Source of the DNA: a virus
Virus record (IMG/VR): IMGVR_UViG_3300046529_001330
Span: 1-34,738 of that record
Reading direction: 5' to 3' (one strand)
DNA length: 34,738 nucleotides
The notes under the pieces were generated by a model. The model was not told the DNA's origin. It saw only the letters and a list, made by a program, of their open reading frames with translations, and made no database searches. Each line of letters starts with the position of its first letter. Position 1 is the first letter of the stretch. This document shows, in pieces, positions 23,201 to 29,308 of this stretch. The translations under genes were made by a program, and so were the position numbers.

Positions 23201-23991
23201 GGGTTGGTCACCTTCGCCCCGTTGAAGGGCGAGGTCGAGAACTCACTGATGGCGCCCGCGATGACGTTTCCGATCTGACCGCCGAGCTGGGCCACGACCT
23301 GGATGTTCGAGACCTCGGTCTCGCCGTCGGGCAGGGTCACCGAGTACAGCGTGCGGAAGTCGATGGCGCTCGCCACGCTCGCCTGCGGCGTGCGCACGAC
23401 CGTGTTGGGACCGATGGTGCGGTTGTCGCCCTGAGCGAGGATGACCGTCTCAGACGTGTTGTGGAACCTGGTCGTCGCGGTGGCGAGCGTGATCTCCCAG
23501 TGGTTGCCGACGTTGACGAGGGCCGTGTAGCGGATGGGGCCTTCGTAGTTGTTCGTGCCACGGCCGATGTAGATCTTGGTGGTCGGGCCAGGCGCCGGGA
23601 AGGAGCTGGCGTCGACGACGTTGATGGGGGTCACGACGCCGGTTCCCACGATGGGAGCAGGCGCGCCCTGGAACAGCCTCGTCGCCTTCTTGGTGAAGCT
23701 CGTGTCCGAAAGGGTCACGACGCCCGCGGACGGCGTGATCTCCAGCTTGGGGATGCCCTCACCGCGACCGATGCGCGAGAGCGCGAGGCCGGTGGCGTTG
23801 TCGAGGTCGGCGCTCGTCAGCAGGTTGAAGATGTCCTGCGCGTTCCGCATGTCGCTCTGGGCCGCAGCTTCGAGCAAGGACACGATCGGACCACCGACAC
23901 GCAGCGAACGGATGCCCTGCTTCGACAGGAAGGCATCGAACATGTCACCGAGGGTCTGCGGGTACGAGCGCGGAGTGGGCGTGTCAGCCAT
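17209..23991 (-). CDS. Giant baseplate J-like protein with inserted kelch propeller (2260 aa)
   Basis: The N-terminus (about 1-310) matches the baseplate J/gp6 layout: QTLGDMFDAFLSKQGI..L..GGPIVSLLEAAAQSDMRNAQDIFNLL, a GPIRYTAL module, then GGQIGNVIAGAISEFSTSPFNGAKVTNPRPFTNGRETESDDDYRERIR. The C-terminus (about 2150-2260) has the closing fold of J proteins (LVKRIQVGLSIRVKTGLNTQDIANRVRSAVATVVNQTAIGKSISFSDIIDAAREV). Usual J proteins are 300-500 residues. Here about 1800 residues are inserted, including a kelch propeller at about 750-1120 (QIFTCGG, KVVVVGG, RILIAGG, TVLIAGG, KVIAAGG, a degenerate blade, SFVLGGS) and many Ig/beta modules. It forms the baseplate wedge ring; the inserts probably point outward. 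Confidence 0.85.
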   Translation of the reverse strand: MADTPTPRSYPQTLGDMFDAFLSKQGIRSLRVGGPIVSLLEAAAQSDMRNAQDIFNLLTSADLDNATGLALSRIGRGEGIPKLEITPSAGVVTLSDTSFTKKATRLFQGAPAPIVGTGVVTPINVVDASSFPAPGPTTKIYIGRGTNNYEGPIRYTALVNVGNHWEITLATATTRFHNTSETVILAQGDNRTIGPNTVVRTPQASVASAIDFRTLYSVTLPDGETEVSNIQVVAQLGGQIGNVIAGAISEFSTSPFNGAKVTNPRPFTNGRETESDDDYRERIRNVRASRQLATTLAITTAVTGITAFDENKRINSASLVKRFGFPATLYIDDGTGYEERTANVSVESLMDDAVGGETHFETTQRPIARAFAITTNVAPFVLRSTDQLSVKVGGTTYTHSFNADDFHSISNASAFEVVASINSNPDIAFVARTAEQGSKVIVFANADTNEDIEIVENQDGTNANAGLAFPAGVNYTMRLYKNDRLLVKDGVIAVLRSQPFATWNNVSGPQTFAVAIDGTPSLTYTFEDQDFIDANTGYATLGRNSLAAWAAVVNAKIPGITATVNAGKLVLTSNAGPVSRAAVEISGGSLVAAHFFEIGVALGAHRDYTLDRNEAQVVLSQILEAGDRLTAGSFATRAFVESEDMTTVSLASDAHLWWLVDGSANIIEHGVTPTTSLDIAVAKTEDFGNLVTIAAGSAVFANVQPQDWMVLWDSVVPTTLRGVHRVADASSTSITIERHTSLTSRHGHRSVRIPGIGTAIGQIFTCGGAIKPRNTIALTDVPDGVVGTAELYDHNTQITTPAAPMNMPRAFHTATVLANGKVVVVGGVNGFGVHTGTIETYDPVADTWTTSAVSTTTQRKNHTATLLTDGRILIAGGDNGGAANNKFQIYDPSGDTITSEGTMVKHRSHHCAVKLPDDTVLIAGGFDDTVTDLVDAERFTPGPDTTVATGSMSVARSCFGMSDVEVTPTKVIAAGGKLGGIGADSWELYTIGAGTWGGGGVMNVNFEHKPLVKLKNGHVVGLNAYTSDTPTEYAAFTYDGTTFTELHTPIPPSCIDQNNPRWDSEYVELLSGDGTTVANLVASIGGSFVLGGSFGYQATSVLNVYDEPDNTWSAPEPATVTNMFLTDVGIAFVRSDAFVQDTLIPSGGSYTANSLADVFNAELIGATASVYKTTKLRVNTNTFDDTGDIAFVTRDVTAEAILLDPASATKNLVPHLGAVMSAGSDLGTPSFEDVRVVSQEDGDPHSKPVVTSTVIGHDYAIVGLKNLARGTDGGSPYSLGVPFTNLRANSNFKFATRLKTRVVDGDLVSTLETRDAPPQVWGPWDRVVAAAPFAISPNGNLEVLVDNDNDKRYPINLWRTLQTVGSTYGSSNVFRDGDDAGLSLAATFGLDYDFNDMAIYMASRVVAFPADAARRMVLRYFRLGPDGDGVRLRFGNPDAPSTNLKVVTVLDNSNLTNVTIKLKSGAPRTPTIHNTTRVGRGIPSITGGGTATFVEVLNLAISSASRTGGFVTAFTALPAGITNNGFNIGDRVWVQSTDINFSSGLKTLTAATAGTIGYAESAADQGITSNIGTVSYDSQGESSFTGSGTVALDFYRLNDPTNLVSYGNATFQVSSVPAGGHHIFVLSGDQIDGASQFVDTALTWVPIVSTAYLQVFANSPQTAGAIATAIQALRTAVPSTNPISAKETGTGLNNISQNTCDELDASEFWYILHDGVNWVKTTTLPLLISDDYTLEFKAPVTGALSTNSDWENEEVRIVPITTKNIVEWLNTPTVTGLWTVADIEAAGAGHHVQLSTLTAGSDGGVQVQGGLANSVTAPVVGSPVSTGGSSAVSTVSLLDADGFTSGMWFRIQNENQLPKPTIVAPGLILNSWDSAGLMVFSTPIFVENVSPTQLRVQFERQGQFVAIADTGSTDDAFFGSIPNGSWLRVSPATAPTIGQVQAANQGIFRVLRSTGGVGGTSGTIYIENPICVEETSECLITVFIPDSVMPGDQLAVLDPTWGVNNMGIWTVKAVGETVAGDGDVFNDSTTVTVDVSARTPVPQGASAALTSTGVIYLREGVPGVFVMRADGISPNQDDGNFVNIRWDHGIDSSSISESAGSVITVLDKLNFPQGFSAGSDGYRYDVGLLREANKVVYGDPGNPVTYPGVAAADSQINIQGPLVKRIQVGLSIRVKTGLNTQDIANRVRSAVATVVNQTAIGKSISFSDIIDAAREVVGVVSVAIVSPLFSVEHDQIKVQPYEKPFVLDLAQDVQVSFLGV

Positions 23992-24001
23992 GGTCCCCCA
24001 G

Positions 24002-24007
24002 AAGATT
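24002..24007 (-). promoter_or_regulatory. AATCTT 5' element (before baseplate J gene)
   Basis: AATCTT in the context ACCACAATCTTCTGG, 10 bases before the ATG at 23991. Shares CACAATCTTCT with the 14342 copy. Confidence 0.5.
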
Positions 24008-24024
24008 GTGGTCGTAAGTGCTTG

Positions 24025-26538
24025 TTACGGCGCGACTTGCGCCGAAATCGGGATGATCTGACTGATGCCGGCCACCTCGATGGCGATGTTCATCGCAGCG
24101 ATCGGACCGGTGACGTCAATGTGCGCGGCCTTGATGTCCGTGAACGTCGGGTCACCAGCGAACATGCCCTCGACCGCGCGCACGACCTGCGCCGCGTTCA
24201 AGTCCGCGAGACTCATGCCGACCTCGATGGGGAGACCGTAGTCCGGGTGGCGGCTGAGCGTGCCCTGGACGGTCGACATCGCGAGCCGAACCTTCTGGAT
24301 GATGTTGGTCAACCCCACCGACCAGCGACTGTCGCCGTCCGGGGTGATGATGAGGTCGTTGGCGGGGGTCAGAAGCAGGTCGACGCCACCGACAGCGATG
24401 AAGCTGTCGTACTCGTTGATGCCCGGGATGCTCTTGGTGGTGAAGTCCCGGTCCTTCGGAGTCAGGTCGGATGGGATGTAGATGACCATCTGGCTGTTGA
24501 CGGTGTTCGGGAGGAAGGCCTCCAGCTTCGCGTGCGCCAGGGTGATGTACTGGTCCATGTTCGCCTCGCCATCCACGGTGACGAGAACTTGGTTGGACGC
24601 CAAGATGTCGATCTTGGTGACGGTGCGGGAACTGCGAACCACGGTGTCGGAGCTGATGAACACCGGCTGTCCGACGTACAGATGGTCTGCGGACGACACG
24701 AAGACGGTGTTGTTCGCGCCGTTGACGAGCAGCGTGAGCTGGAAACCCACCTCGTCGACGTAGGGCGTCTGGAGGCCGTTGAGTGACGCGATCTCCAGCC
24801 AGCGGTCGGGGTCCTTGAGGTACTGGAACGCGAGCTGCTCCAGCGATCCGCCGTACGGGAACGGCACCGCGAACTTCGAGCGCGGCTGGGTGAAGGCGAT
24901 GCCCGAGCGCGTGGCGAGGCCAGCGACTGCCGCCAAGGAGGTGAGCTTCGCGTCGTCTGCGTTCACGACCGCGAACCTACGCATCTCCAGTGCCAGCTGG
25001 TTCAGGTAGAAGAGCGTGTTGAAATCGTCGTCCGTGGGGTTGTCGATGATCGTGGTCGCGGGAGCCTGGAGTCCGTAGATGGCGTTGTACGTCGGGTGAC
25101 CGGCGCCGATGGCGGCAGCGTACGCATCCGCCGACGACTGGATCCCGTCCGCCATGTTCTGGTAGTCGAGGCGGGTGAGGTTGTGCACGCGGCGACGCTC
25201 AGCCGCGATGGCGTTCTGCATCGACGGCGAGAGCTTCAAGTCTCCGACGGGGACGTTGGAGAAGTAGTCGTAGTTGTCGCTGGGCTTGTCGAACGCTGAG
25301 TTGGCCGGGTGCGAGTCGATGAGACCCTGCGAGATCGCGCTGACGTCTGTGTTGTCGGCCTTCTCGGTGCCGAGGGACTTGATGGCGTCGTGGATGGCCT
25401 GGGCGTTGGCAGAGACGTGGCGGCCCACGCGCTTCACGTTCTGCAACCAGTCGTCCTTGTCCTTGCGGACCGATACGATCTGAAGGACTGCGGTCTTCGT
25501 GTTCTGCGCGATGGAGTCCGAGAGGTCGGAGACAGACAGCGGCAGCGACAGCGTGTCCTTGCAAAGTAGGGTGAGCTGGCGGATCGGCTCGAAGATGGTG
25601 CGGTCCACGTCGCCGCCGACCGCCTGGATCGTCCTCTTCGCGCCCTGGAGGACGAGGCGCGCGGCCGTGAGGGTGTTGAGGGTCTTCGACAACGCCCCGG
25701 GGCTGACATCGATGGGGCGGTACGGCTTCACCTTGTCGGCGAGACCGCGGTCGAGCTTCACGCGCTTGTACGCCTTGAAGGTGAGGTTGTAGTGGTACTC
25801 CAGCGGCGACCCGGCGTTCTTGTCGACGTTGAACTGCATCGGCGAGACGAGGTACACCGCCTCGTCCTTCCACGTCGCGAGAGCGAGGCGGACGTTACGC
25901 TTCTCCTTGTTCTTCTTCATCTCGACGTACGACTCGAAGAAGAGCTGGAGCAAGCGGAACTGGTACCAGCCCGTCAAAGCCCCGGCGCCATCGGTCGTGC
26001 CGGTGAAATCACTCTGCGGGACCGTGTTGTCAACGAACTTCGGGCTGACGATGTTCTGGGCGGACGTGGCGGTAGCCCGCGCGGCGGTGAGGGTGCCGGC
26101 GAACACGGCGTCGCGCCACTGGAAGGCCTGCGGCTGGATCGCTTGCCCGCGGCCGGCGAACACACCCGTGGTGCCGGACATCGAGATCATGCGCGTCGGC
26201 GCACCGTTGTGCTCTTCGATGTGGCCACCGAGCGTCACCGAGTTGTTGATGGCGAACGGCATCGAGATCTGAAATGACTCCGGCGGCATCGGCAGCGTGT
26301 ACTGGAACGCGGACTGCCCGCCCAGCGTGAGGCCCGGCTGGGGGCGCGTGTAGCGGCCGTCACCGGTCTGCTCGACGATGATCAGCTGGTACGGGAAGAG
26401 CTGGTTCCAGTTCCCGCCCGTGATGGCCTCGTTGCGGAACCAGGTCTTGTCGGTGGTCTGCGCGGGCGCGGGTTTGTTGGCGAGGGCCCAGTCCCCCGCG
26501 GAGAGCGCGGATGAAAGGACCCCTGGCTCGAACGGCAT
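24025..26538 (-). CDS. Baseplate protein: tail-assembly, LysM and gp25-like domains fused (837 aa)
   Basis: Three regions. About 1-290: beta-rich domain (YTLPMPPESFQISMPFAINNSVTLGGHIEEH... and FESYVEMKKNKEKRNVRLALATWKDEAVYLVSPMQFNVDKNAGSPLEYHYNLTFKAYK), like the LysM-associated tail assembly proteins of myophages. About 555-600: a LysM-like module (GGSLEQLAFQYLKDPDRWLEIASLNGL). About 715-837: a gp25/gpW-like domain (LIITPDGDSRWSVGLTNIIQKVRLAMSTVQGTLSRHPDYGLP...NIAIEVAG). In T4, gp53 (LysM) and gp25 are separate wedge proteins bridging baseplate and sheath; here they seem to share one chain. AATCTT is 6 bases before the ATG. Confidence 0.75.
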   Translation of the reverse strand: MPFEPGVLSSALSAGDWALANKPAPAQTTDKTWFRNEAITGGNWNQLFPYQLIIVEQTGDGRYTRPQPGLTLGGQSAFQYTLPMPPESFQISMPFAINNSVTLGGHIEEHNGAPTRMISMSGTTGVFAGRGQAIQPQAFQWRDAVFAGTLTAARATATSAQNIVSPKFVDNTVPQSDFTGTTDGAGALTGWYQFRLLQLFFESYVEMKKNKEKRNVRLALATWKDEAVYLVSPMQFNVDKNAGSPLEYHYNLTFKAYKRVKLDRGLADKVKPYRPIDVSPGALSKTLNTLTAARLVLQGAKRTIQAVGGDVDRTIFEPIRQLTLLCKDTLSLPLSVSDLSDSIAQNTKTAVLQIVSVRKDKDDWLQNVKRVGRHVSANAQAIHDAIKSLGTEKADNTDVSAISQGLIDSHPANSAFDKPSDNYDYFSNVPVGDLKLSPSMQNAIAAERRRVHNLTRLDYQNMADGIQSSADAYAAAIGAGHPTYNAIYGLQAPATTIIDNPTDDDFNTLFYLNQLALEMRRFAVVNADDAKLTSLAAVAGLATRSGIAFTQPRSKFAVPFPYGGSLEQLAFQYLKDPDRWLEIASLNGLQTPYVDEVGFQLTLLVNGANNTVFVSSADHLYVGQPVFISSDTVVRSSRTVTKIDILASNQVLVTVDGEANMDQYITLAHAKLEAFLPNTVNSQMVIYIPSDLTPKDRDFTTKSIPGINEYDSFIAVGGVDLLLTPANDLIITPDGDSRWSVGLTNIIQKVRLAMSTVQGTLSRHPDYGLPIEVGMSLADLNAAQVVRAVEGMFAGDPTFTDIKAAHIDVTGPIAAMNIAIEVAGISQIIPISAQVAP

Positions 26539-26544
26539 GCTTCA

Positions 26545-26550
26545 AAGATT
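26545..26550 (-). promoter_or_regulatory. AATCTT 5' element (before LysM-gp25 gene)
   Basis: AATCTT in the context GGCAATCTTTGAAGC, 6 bases before the ATG at 26538 and 10 bases downstream of the strong hairpin at 26561-26604. Confidence 0.5.
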
Positions 26551-26560
26551 GCCGCCAGAT

Positions 26561-26604
26561 ACACGAAAGGCCCGCGACCCTTCTGGGGTGCAGGCCTTTC
26601 GCGT
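26561..26604 (-). terminator. Strong intergenic hairpin, candidate terminator
   Basis: The arms ACGCGAAAGGCC and GGCCTTTCGTGT pair over 12 positions (11 Watson-Crick pairs and one G-T) around a 20-base loop in which CCCC and GGG can pair again. It lies between the stop of the 26622-27191 gene and the AATCTT element of the next gene. No T tract follows on the minus strand, so it could be a factor-assisted terminator, a processing site or an mRNA-stabilising hairpin. The strand is assigned from gene direction. Confidence 0.6.
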
Positions 26605-26621
26605 AAGCTAAGGAAGCTGGC

Positions 26622-27191
26622 TTAGCTGTGGAGCATCACGAGGATGTGCGTCACGGCCGACAGGTCCGTGTCGTTCTGCACGATCTTGTCGGTCACCGAG
26701 ATGGTGGTCTCGAAGTGGGACGAGACGTCGGCGTCGTTGTTCAGGTCGATGACGGCCACGACCTTGCTGCCGATGACAGCGCCCGTGAAGGCGGTCTGGA
26801 CTGCACCGCCCGAGGCGTCGGCGCCAGCGACGATCTTGGTCTTGACCGTGCCCACGGGAGCGTGGATGGCGCCCGTGAAGGTCGAAACGCCGGTCACCGC
26901 GAGGGTGGTTCCGACAGCGACCGCAGCGTCGAACGTAGCAGCGCCGTCGACGCCGAGGGTGCCGCCGACGTCAGCGTTGCCGCCCGTTGCGAGGGTGCCC
27001 GAGATGGCGACGTTGCCCGTGATGTTCTGATCGCCGTCCATCACCTTGCCGTTGACGGTCACGACGCCGGTCGCGTCATCGACCTTGAAGACGACGCGCG
27101 AGCGACCACGGAACTTGCGGTCCAGGTACTCGATTTGGAAGGGCTCACCCTTCGAGACGATCCATTGCTTCCAGTTCTTTGAAAATGCCAT
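26622..27191 (-). CDS. Virion protein with short beta repeats (189 aa)
   Basis: First gene of the minus-strand virion block in this window. About residues 45-110 form a run of short repeats (NVAISGTLATGGNADVGGTLGVDGAATFDAAVAVGTTLAVTGVSTFTGAI) of the kind found in beta-helical fibre and decoration proteins. The C-terminal part (about 115-189) looks like a small beta domain (KIVAGADASGGAVQTAFTGAVIGSKVVAVIDLNND...). GGAAGGAA-type ribosome binding sequence lies about 9 bases before the ATG. Likely a decoration, whisker or fibre-neck protein. Confidence 0.7.
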   Translation of the reverse strand: MAFSKNWKQWIVSKGEPFQIEYLDRKFRGRSRVVFKVDDATGVVTVNGKVMDGDQNITGNVAISGTLATGGNADVGGTLGVDGAATFDAAVAVGTTLAVTGVSTFTGAIHAPVGTVKTKIVAGADASGGAVQTAFTGAVIGSKVVAVIDLNNDADVSSHFETTISVTDKIVQNDTDLSAVTHILVMLHS

Positions 27192-27247
27192 GATGAGGTT
27201 CCTTCCGATCTAGGGTGCGGTCCCAGAAAATCCGGGTTGCTACCCCG

Positions 27248-27253
27248 AAGATT
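27248..27253 (-). promoter_or_regulatory. AATCTT inside a small inverted repeat in the divergent region
   Basis: On the minus strand CCCGAA-TC-TTCGGG contains AATCTT, 56 bases upstream of the ATG at 27191. The distance differs from the other copies, so this may be the same element with a longer leader, or an operator in the divergent region between integrase and virion genes. The rest of 27192-27314 shows no gene. Confidence 0.35.
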
Positions 27254-27276
27254 CGGGTCCGAACGAAACAAAAGGC

Positions 27277-27305
27277 TGGACAATCGGGGTTTCCCATGTT
27301 ACCGT
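27277..27305 (+). promoter_or_regulatory. Sigma70-like promoter of the integrase gene
   Basis: TGGACA (27277-27282), a 17-base spacer, then TACCGT (27300-27305). The predicted transcription start is about 6-7 bases downstream, 2-3 bases before the ATG at 27315, so the mRNA would be nearly leaderless. The same architecture occurs at 29274-29302. Confidence 0.45.
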
Positions 27306-27314
27306 CTTGGAGTC

Positions 27315-28454
27315 ATGCCAAGAAAGAAGCGCAAGCGGCCCCACGGGACGGGCTCGGTCCGCCTACGGGCCGGGCGCGCCCAGGTCCAGTGGACCAACCC
27401 GAACGGCACCCGCGGCACCAAGACCGTCGACTTGGCGGAGGTCCAAGCCTTCCTCGCCCGCGCCAACGCCGGTTTGGAGGTACCCCAAGAAAAGAAGGCC
27501 TCGAACTCGCTCGGGGAGCTGGCCCAGACCTGGCTCGACTCCCGGGCCGGGATGGCCTCCAACTACGACGAGCGCAGCCGGTGGAAGAACCACCTCGCGC
27601 CCGCGGTCGCCCACCTGACCCCGGACGAGGTGACCGTCCCCGTGCTCAAGCGCCTCATCCAGGACCTCCGCGCCAAGGGGCTGGCCCCTGGTACCGTCGG
27701 ACTCCAGATCGCCCTGCTGTCGTCGTTCTACGGCGATCTGGTGGAGGATGGCGTGGCGGTCGTCAACCCGGTCCGCATGCTGTCGCGGAAGACCCGCCGG
27801 AACGAGCTGACCCCCAACACAGACTGGAAGAAGACCCCGTTCCTGCGGGACCCGCGGGACATCGCCCGCATCCACGACAAGCTCGCCACCTACGACGGCT
27901 GGGTCGCCCTCGGCTACATCATCGGGGCCCTGGCCGGGCTCCGCACGGGCGAGGCCCGGGCGCTGCGCTGGGCGGACGTCGATCTGGACGGCCGACTCAT
28001 CCACGTCCGCCAGCAGACCGCGCGCCACGGGACCGGCTTCCGAAAGCTGAAGAGCGGCGAGTCCCGGCTGGTCCCGATCTCGGACTCGCTCTACTGGTTC
28101 CTGCGCGGTAAGATGCCGGTCTTCTACCCGGACGTGCGCGACGGTTTGGTCTGCTCGTTCGACGGCAAGATCGTGCTCAGCGACCACCGCATGGGCGAGC
28201 TGTACGCGCAGGCGCTGACGGAGCTGGAGCTACCCGAGATGCGCTGGTACGAGGGCACCCGCCACACGTTCGCTTCGCAGTGGGTGCTCAACGGCGGTAC
28301 TTTGGAGACCCTGCGCGAGATGATGGGCCACTCCTCGGTCACGGTGACCGAGCGGTACGCCCACTTGATCCCCGGCAACTACTCGGACGCTGACCGCGCC
28401 CGCGTCCAGATCGAGTTGGTGCCGGACGTCCACATCGCGGACTACGTGAACTGA
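27315..28454 (+). CDS. int: Tyrosine recombinase (phage integrase family)
   Basis: 379 residues. The N-terminus is basic (PRKKRKRPHGTGSVRLRAGRAQVQWTNPNGTRGTKT), an arm-binding-like segment; a helical core-binding domain follows at about 65-155 (LGELAQTWLDSRAGMASNYDERSRWKNHL). Catalytic residues: Arg210 (AGLRTGEARALRW), Lys245 or Lys247 (KLKSGESR), Arg316-His317 (EGTRHTFAS), His339 (MGHSS), nucleophile Tyr348 (VTERYAHL). The first His of HxxR is Glu313; the YEGTRH form is a known natural variant. The start at 27315 is chosen over 27237 because the upstream segment overlaps the predicted promoter. No attachment site is recognised. It suggests a temperate lifestyle or recombination role. Confidence 0.88.
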   Translation: MPRKKRKRPHGTGSVRLRAGRAQVQWTNPNGTRGTKTVDLAEVQAFLARANAGLEVPQEKKASNSLGELAQTWLDSRAGMASNYDERSRWKNHLAPAVAHLTPDEVTVPVLKRLIQDLRAKGLAPGTVGLQIALLSSFYGDLVEDGVAVVNPVRMLSRKTRRNELTPNTDWKKTPFLRDPRDIARIHDKLATYDGWVALGYIIGALAGLRTGEARALRWADVDLDGRLIHVRQQTARHGTGFRKLKSGESRLVPISDSLYWFLRGKMPVFYPDVRDGLVCSFDGKIVLSDHRMGELYAQALTELELPEMRWYEGTRHTFASQWVLNGGTLETLREMMGHSSVTVTERYAHLIPGNYSDADRARVQIELVPDVHIADYVN

Positions 28455-29062
28455 TGCCCACCGCAGAATGCACGAATCTCGACCACAGCGACTACAAGGT
28501 GGCCTGCAACCACTGGGGCCTGGAGCGCGTCGAGCGCAGGTACGACTGCAAGGTGTGCGGCCGGCCCGAGTTCGGCGAGTGGTTCCGCAACCTGTATTGG
28601 CACCAGACCAACGCGCAGTACTGGAAGGGGATCTTCAAGGACGCCACCGAGCAACGCGTGTTCTTCTTCAAAGCGGAGCCCCGCGGGCAACGGTCCCAGC
28701 ACTTCGTGTTCGTGGACCCAGACATCAACGACCCGACCTCGATCCTCATTCCCACGCGCCCAGACTGGGCCCAGGGCGACCTCTCGGTGGTCATCAAGCA
28801 GGAGCGCTACCGGCGCCGGATGAAGCCCGCGCAGGAGAACGACTACGGCGAACTCCAGCCGTATTTGACCGGCAAGCTGGAGCAGCTCATCGCGGAGAAC
28901 GACCTGGAGTACGTCGACAACTACCGCTTCGCCGACGTCAAGATCCGCAAGGACGTCCGGCGGTTCCGCAAGCAGGCCGAGACGGGGTGCTGCGGCTCGT
29001 TCGAGACCGAGGTGAGGGTCGGCGGCCGGCGGTTCCTGGTGGGCTGCAACTACGGGCACTGA
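28454..29062 (+). CDS. Hypothetical protein with Cys clusters (202 aa)
   Basis: ATG at 28454 overlaps the integrase stop (TGATG). The N-terminus holds C6, C18 and a knuckle C32-x2-C35 (YDCKVCGRPEFGEW); the C-terminus holds GCCGSF and GCNYGH. The middle part has FFFKAEPRGQRSQHFVFVDPDINDPTSILIPTRPDWAQGDLSVVIKQERY. Not recognised as a family. A zinc-stabilised fold is plausible. Its TGA overlaps the second copy of the 17-mer 5' element. Confidence 0.7.
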   Translation: MPTAECTNLDHSDYKVACNHWGLERVERRYDCKVCGRPEFGEWFRNLYWHQTNAQYWKGIFKDATEQRVFFFKAEPRGQRSQHFVFVDPDINDPTSILIPTRPDWAQGDLSVVIKQERYRRRMKPAQENDYGELQPYLTGKLEQLIAENDLEYVDNYRFADVKIRKDVRRFRKQAETGCCGSFETEVRVGGRRFLVGCNYGH

Positions 29063-29077
29063 TTCAGTAGAAATAGG
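29061..29077 (+). promoter_or_regulatory. Recurrent 17-mer 5' element, copy 2
   Basis: GATTCAGTAGAAATAGG overlaps the upstream TGA and ends 3 bases before the ATG of the first micro-membrane protein, the same geometry as copy 1 at 1631. Confidence 0.55.
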
Positions 29078-29080
29078 TCG

Positions 29081-29152
29081 ATGAAGCAAAGACTCATCGC
29101 CTGGGCACTGGGAATCGTCCTGGGGCTGGTAATCTACTTCTTGATAGGATGA
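29081..29152 (+). CDS. Micro-membrane peptide (23 aa)
   Basis: ATG at 29081, TGA at 29150. Product MKQRLIAWALGIVLGLVIYF followed by LIG: a basic start and one hydrophobic helix spanning almost the whole peptide. The 17-mer element lies 3 bases upstream, and the stop overlaps the next ATG (ATGA), which supports real translation. Function unknown; small phage membrane peptides include antiholins and exclusion factors. Confidence 0.6.
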   Translation: MKQRLIAWALGIVLGLVIYFLIG

Positions 29153-29277
29153 CCTGCCCTCCGAACCTGACGATCTGGTCCATCTACCTGCTCTGGGGAT
29201 TCAACATCTTCCAGGCGGTCGTCGTCGTGTTGTTGTGGGAGCTGGTCAAGTGGCTCTGGCGACGAATGAGGGCTTGA
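29149..29277 (+). CDS. Small membrane protein (42 aa)
   Basis: ATG at 29149 overlaps the preceding stop. The product has a polar start (MTCPPNLTIW), one or two hydrophobic stretches (SIYLLWGFNIFQAVVVVLLW) and a basic Trp/Arg-rich end (KWLWRRMRA). The stop TGA lies inside the TTGACA -35 box of the following gene. Function unknown. Confidence 0.6.
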   Translation: MTCPPNLTIWSIYLLWGFNIFQAVVVVLLWELVKWLWRRMRA

Positions 29278-29302
29278 CAATGACCGCCACTTGGGGTACC
29301 TT
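29274..29302 (+). promoter_or_regulatory. Sigma70-like promoter of the SprT-like gene
   Basis: A perfect TTGACA (29274-29279), a 17-base spacer, then TACCTT (29297-29302). The predicted start of transcription coincides with or just precedes the ATG at 29309, so the mRNA would be leaderless. Confidence 0.6.
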
Positions 29303-29308
29303 CAAAGC

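Noticed and set aside
22405-24786. 793-codon open frame on the plus strand
   Set aside because: Antisense to the baseplate J and LysM-gp25 genes and crosses their junction; composition (Arg, Asp, Val, Gly) is that of a shadow frame.
27237-27314. Upstream start for the integrase
   Set aside because: It would run through the predicted promoter and adds residues without integrase character; MPRKKRKRPHG at 27315 is the better N-terminus.
27315-28454. Integrase inactivated by loss of the HxxR histidine
   Set aside because: Glu in the YEGTRH form is a natural variant of tyrosine recombinases and all other catalytic residues are present.
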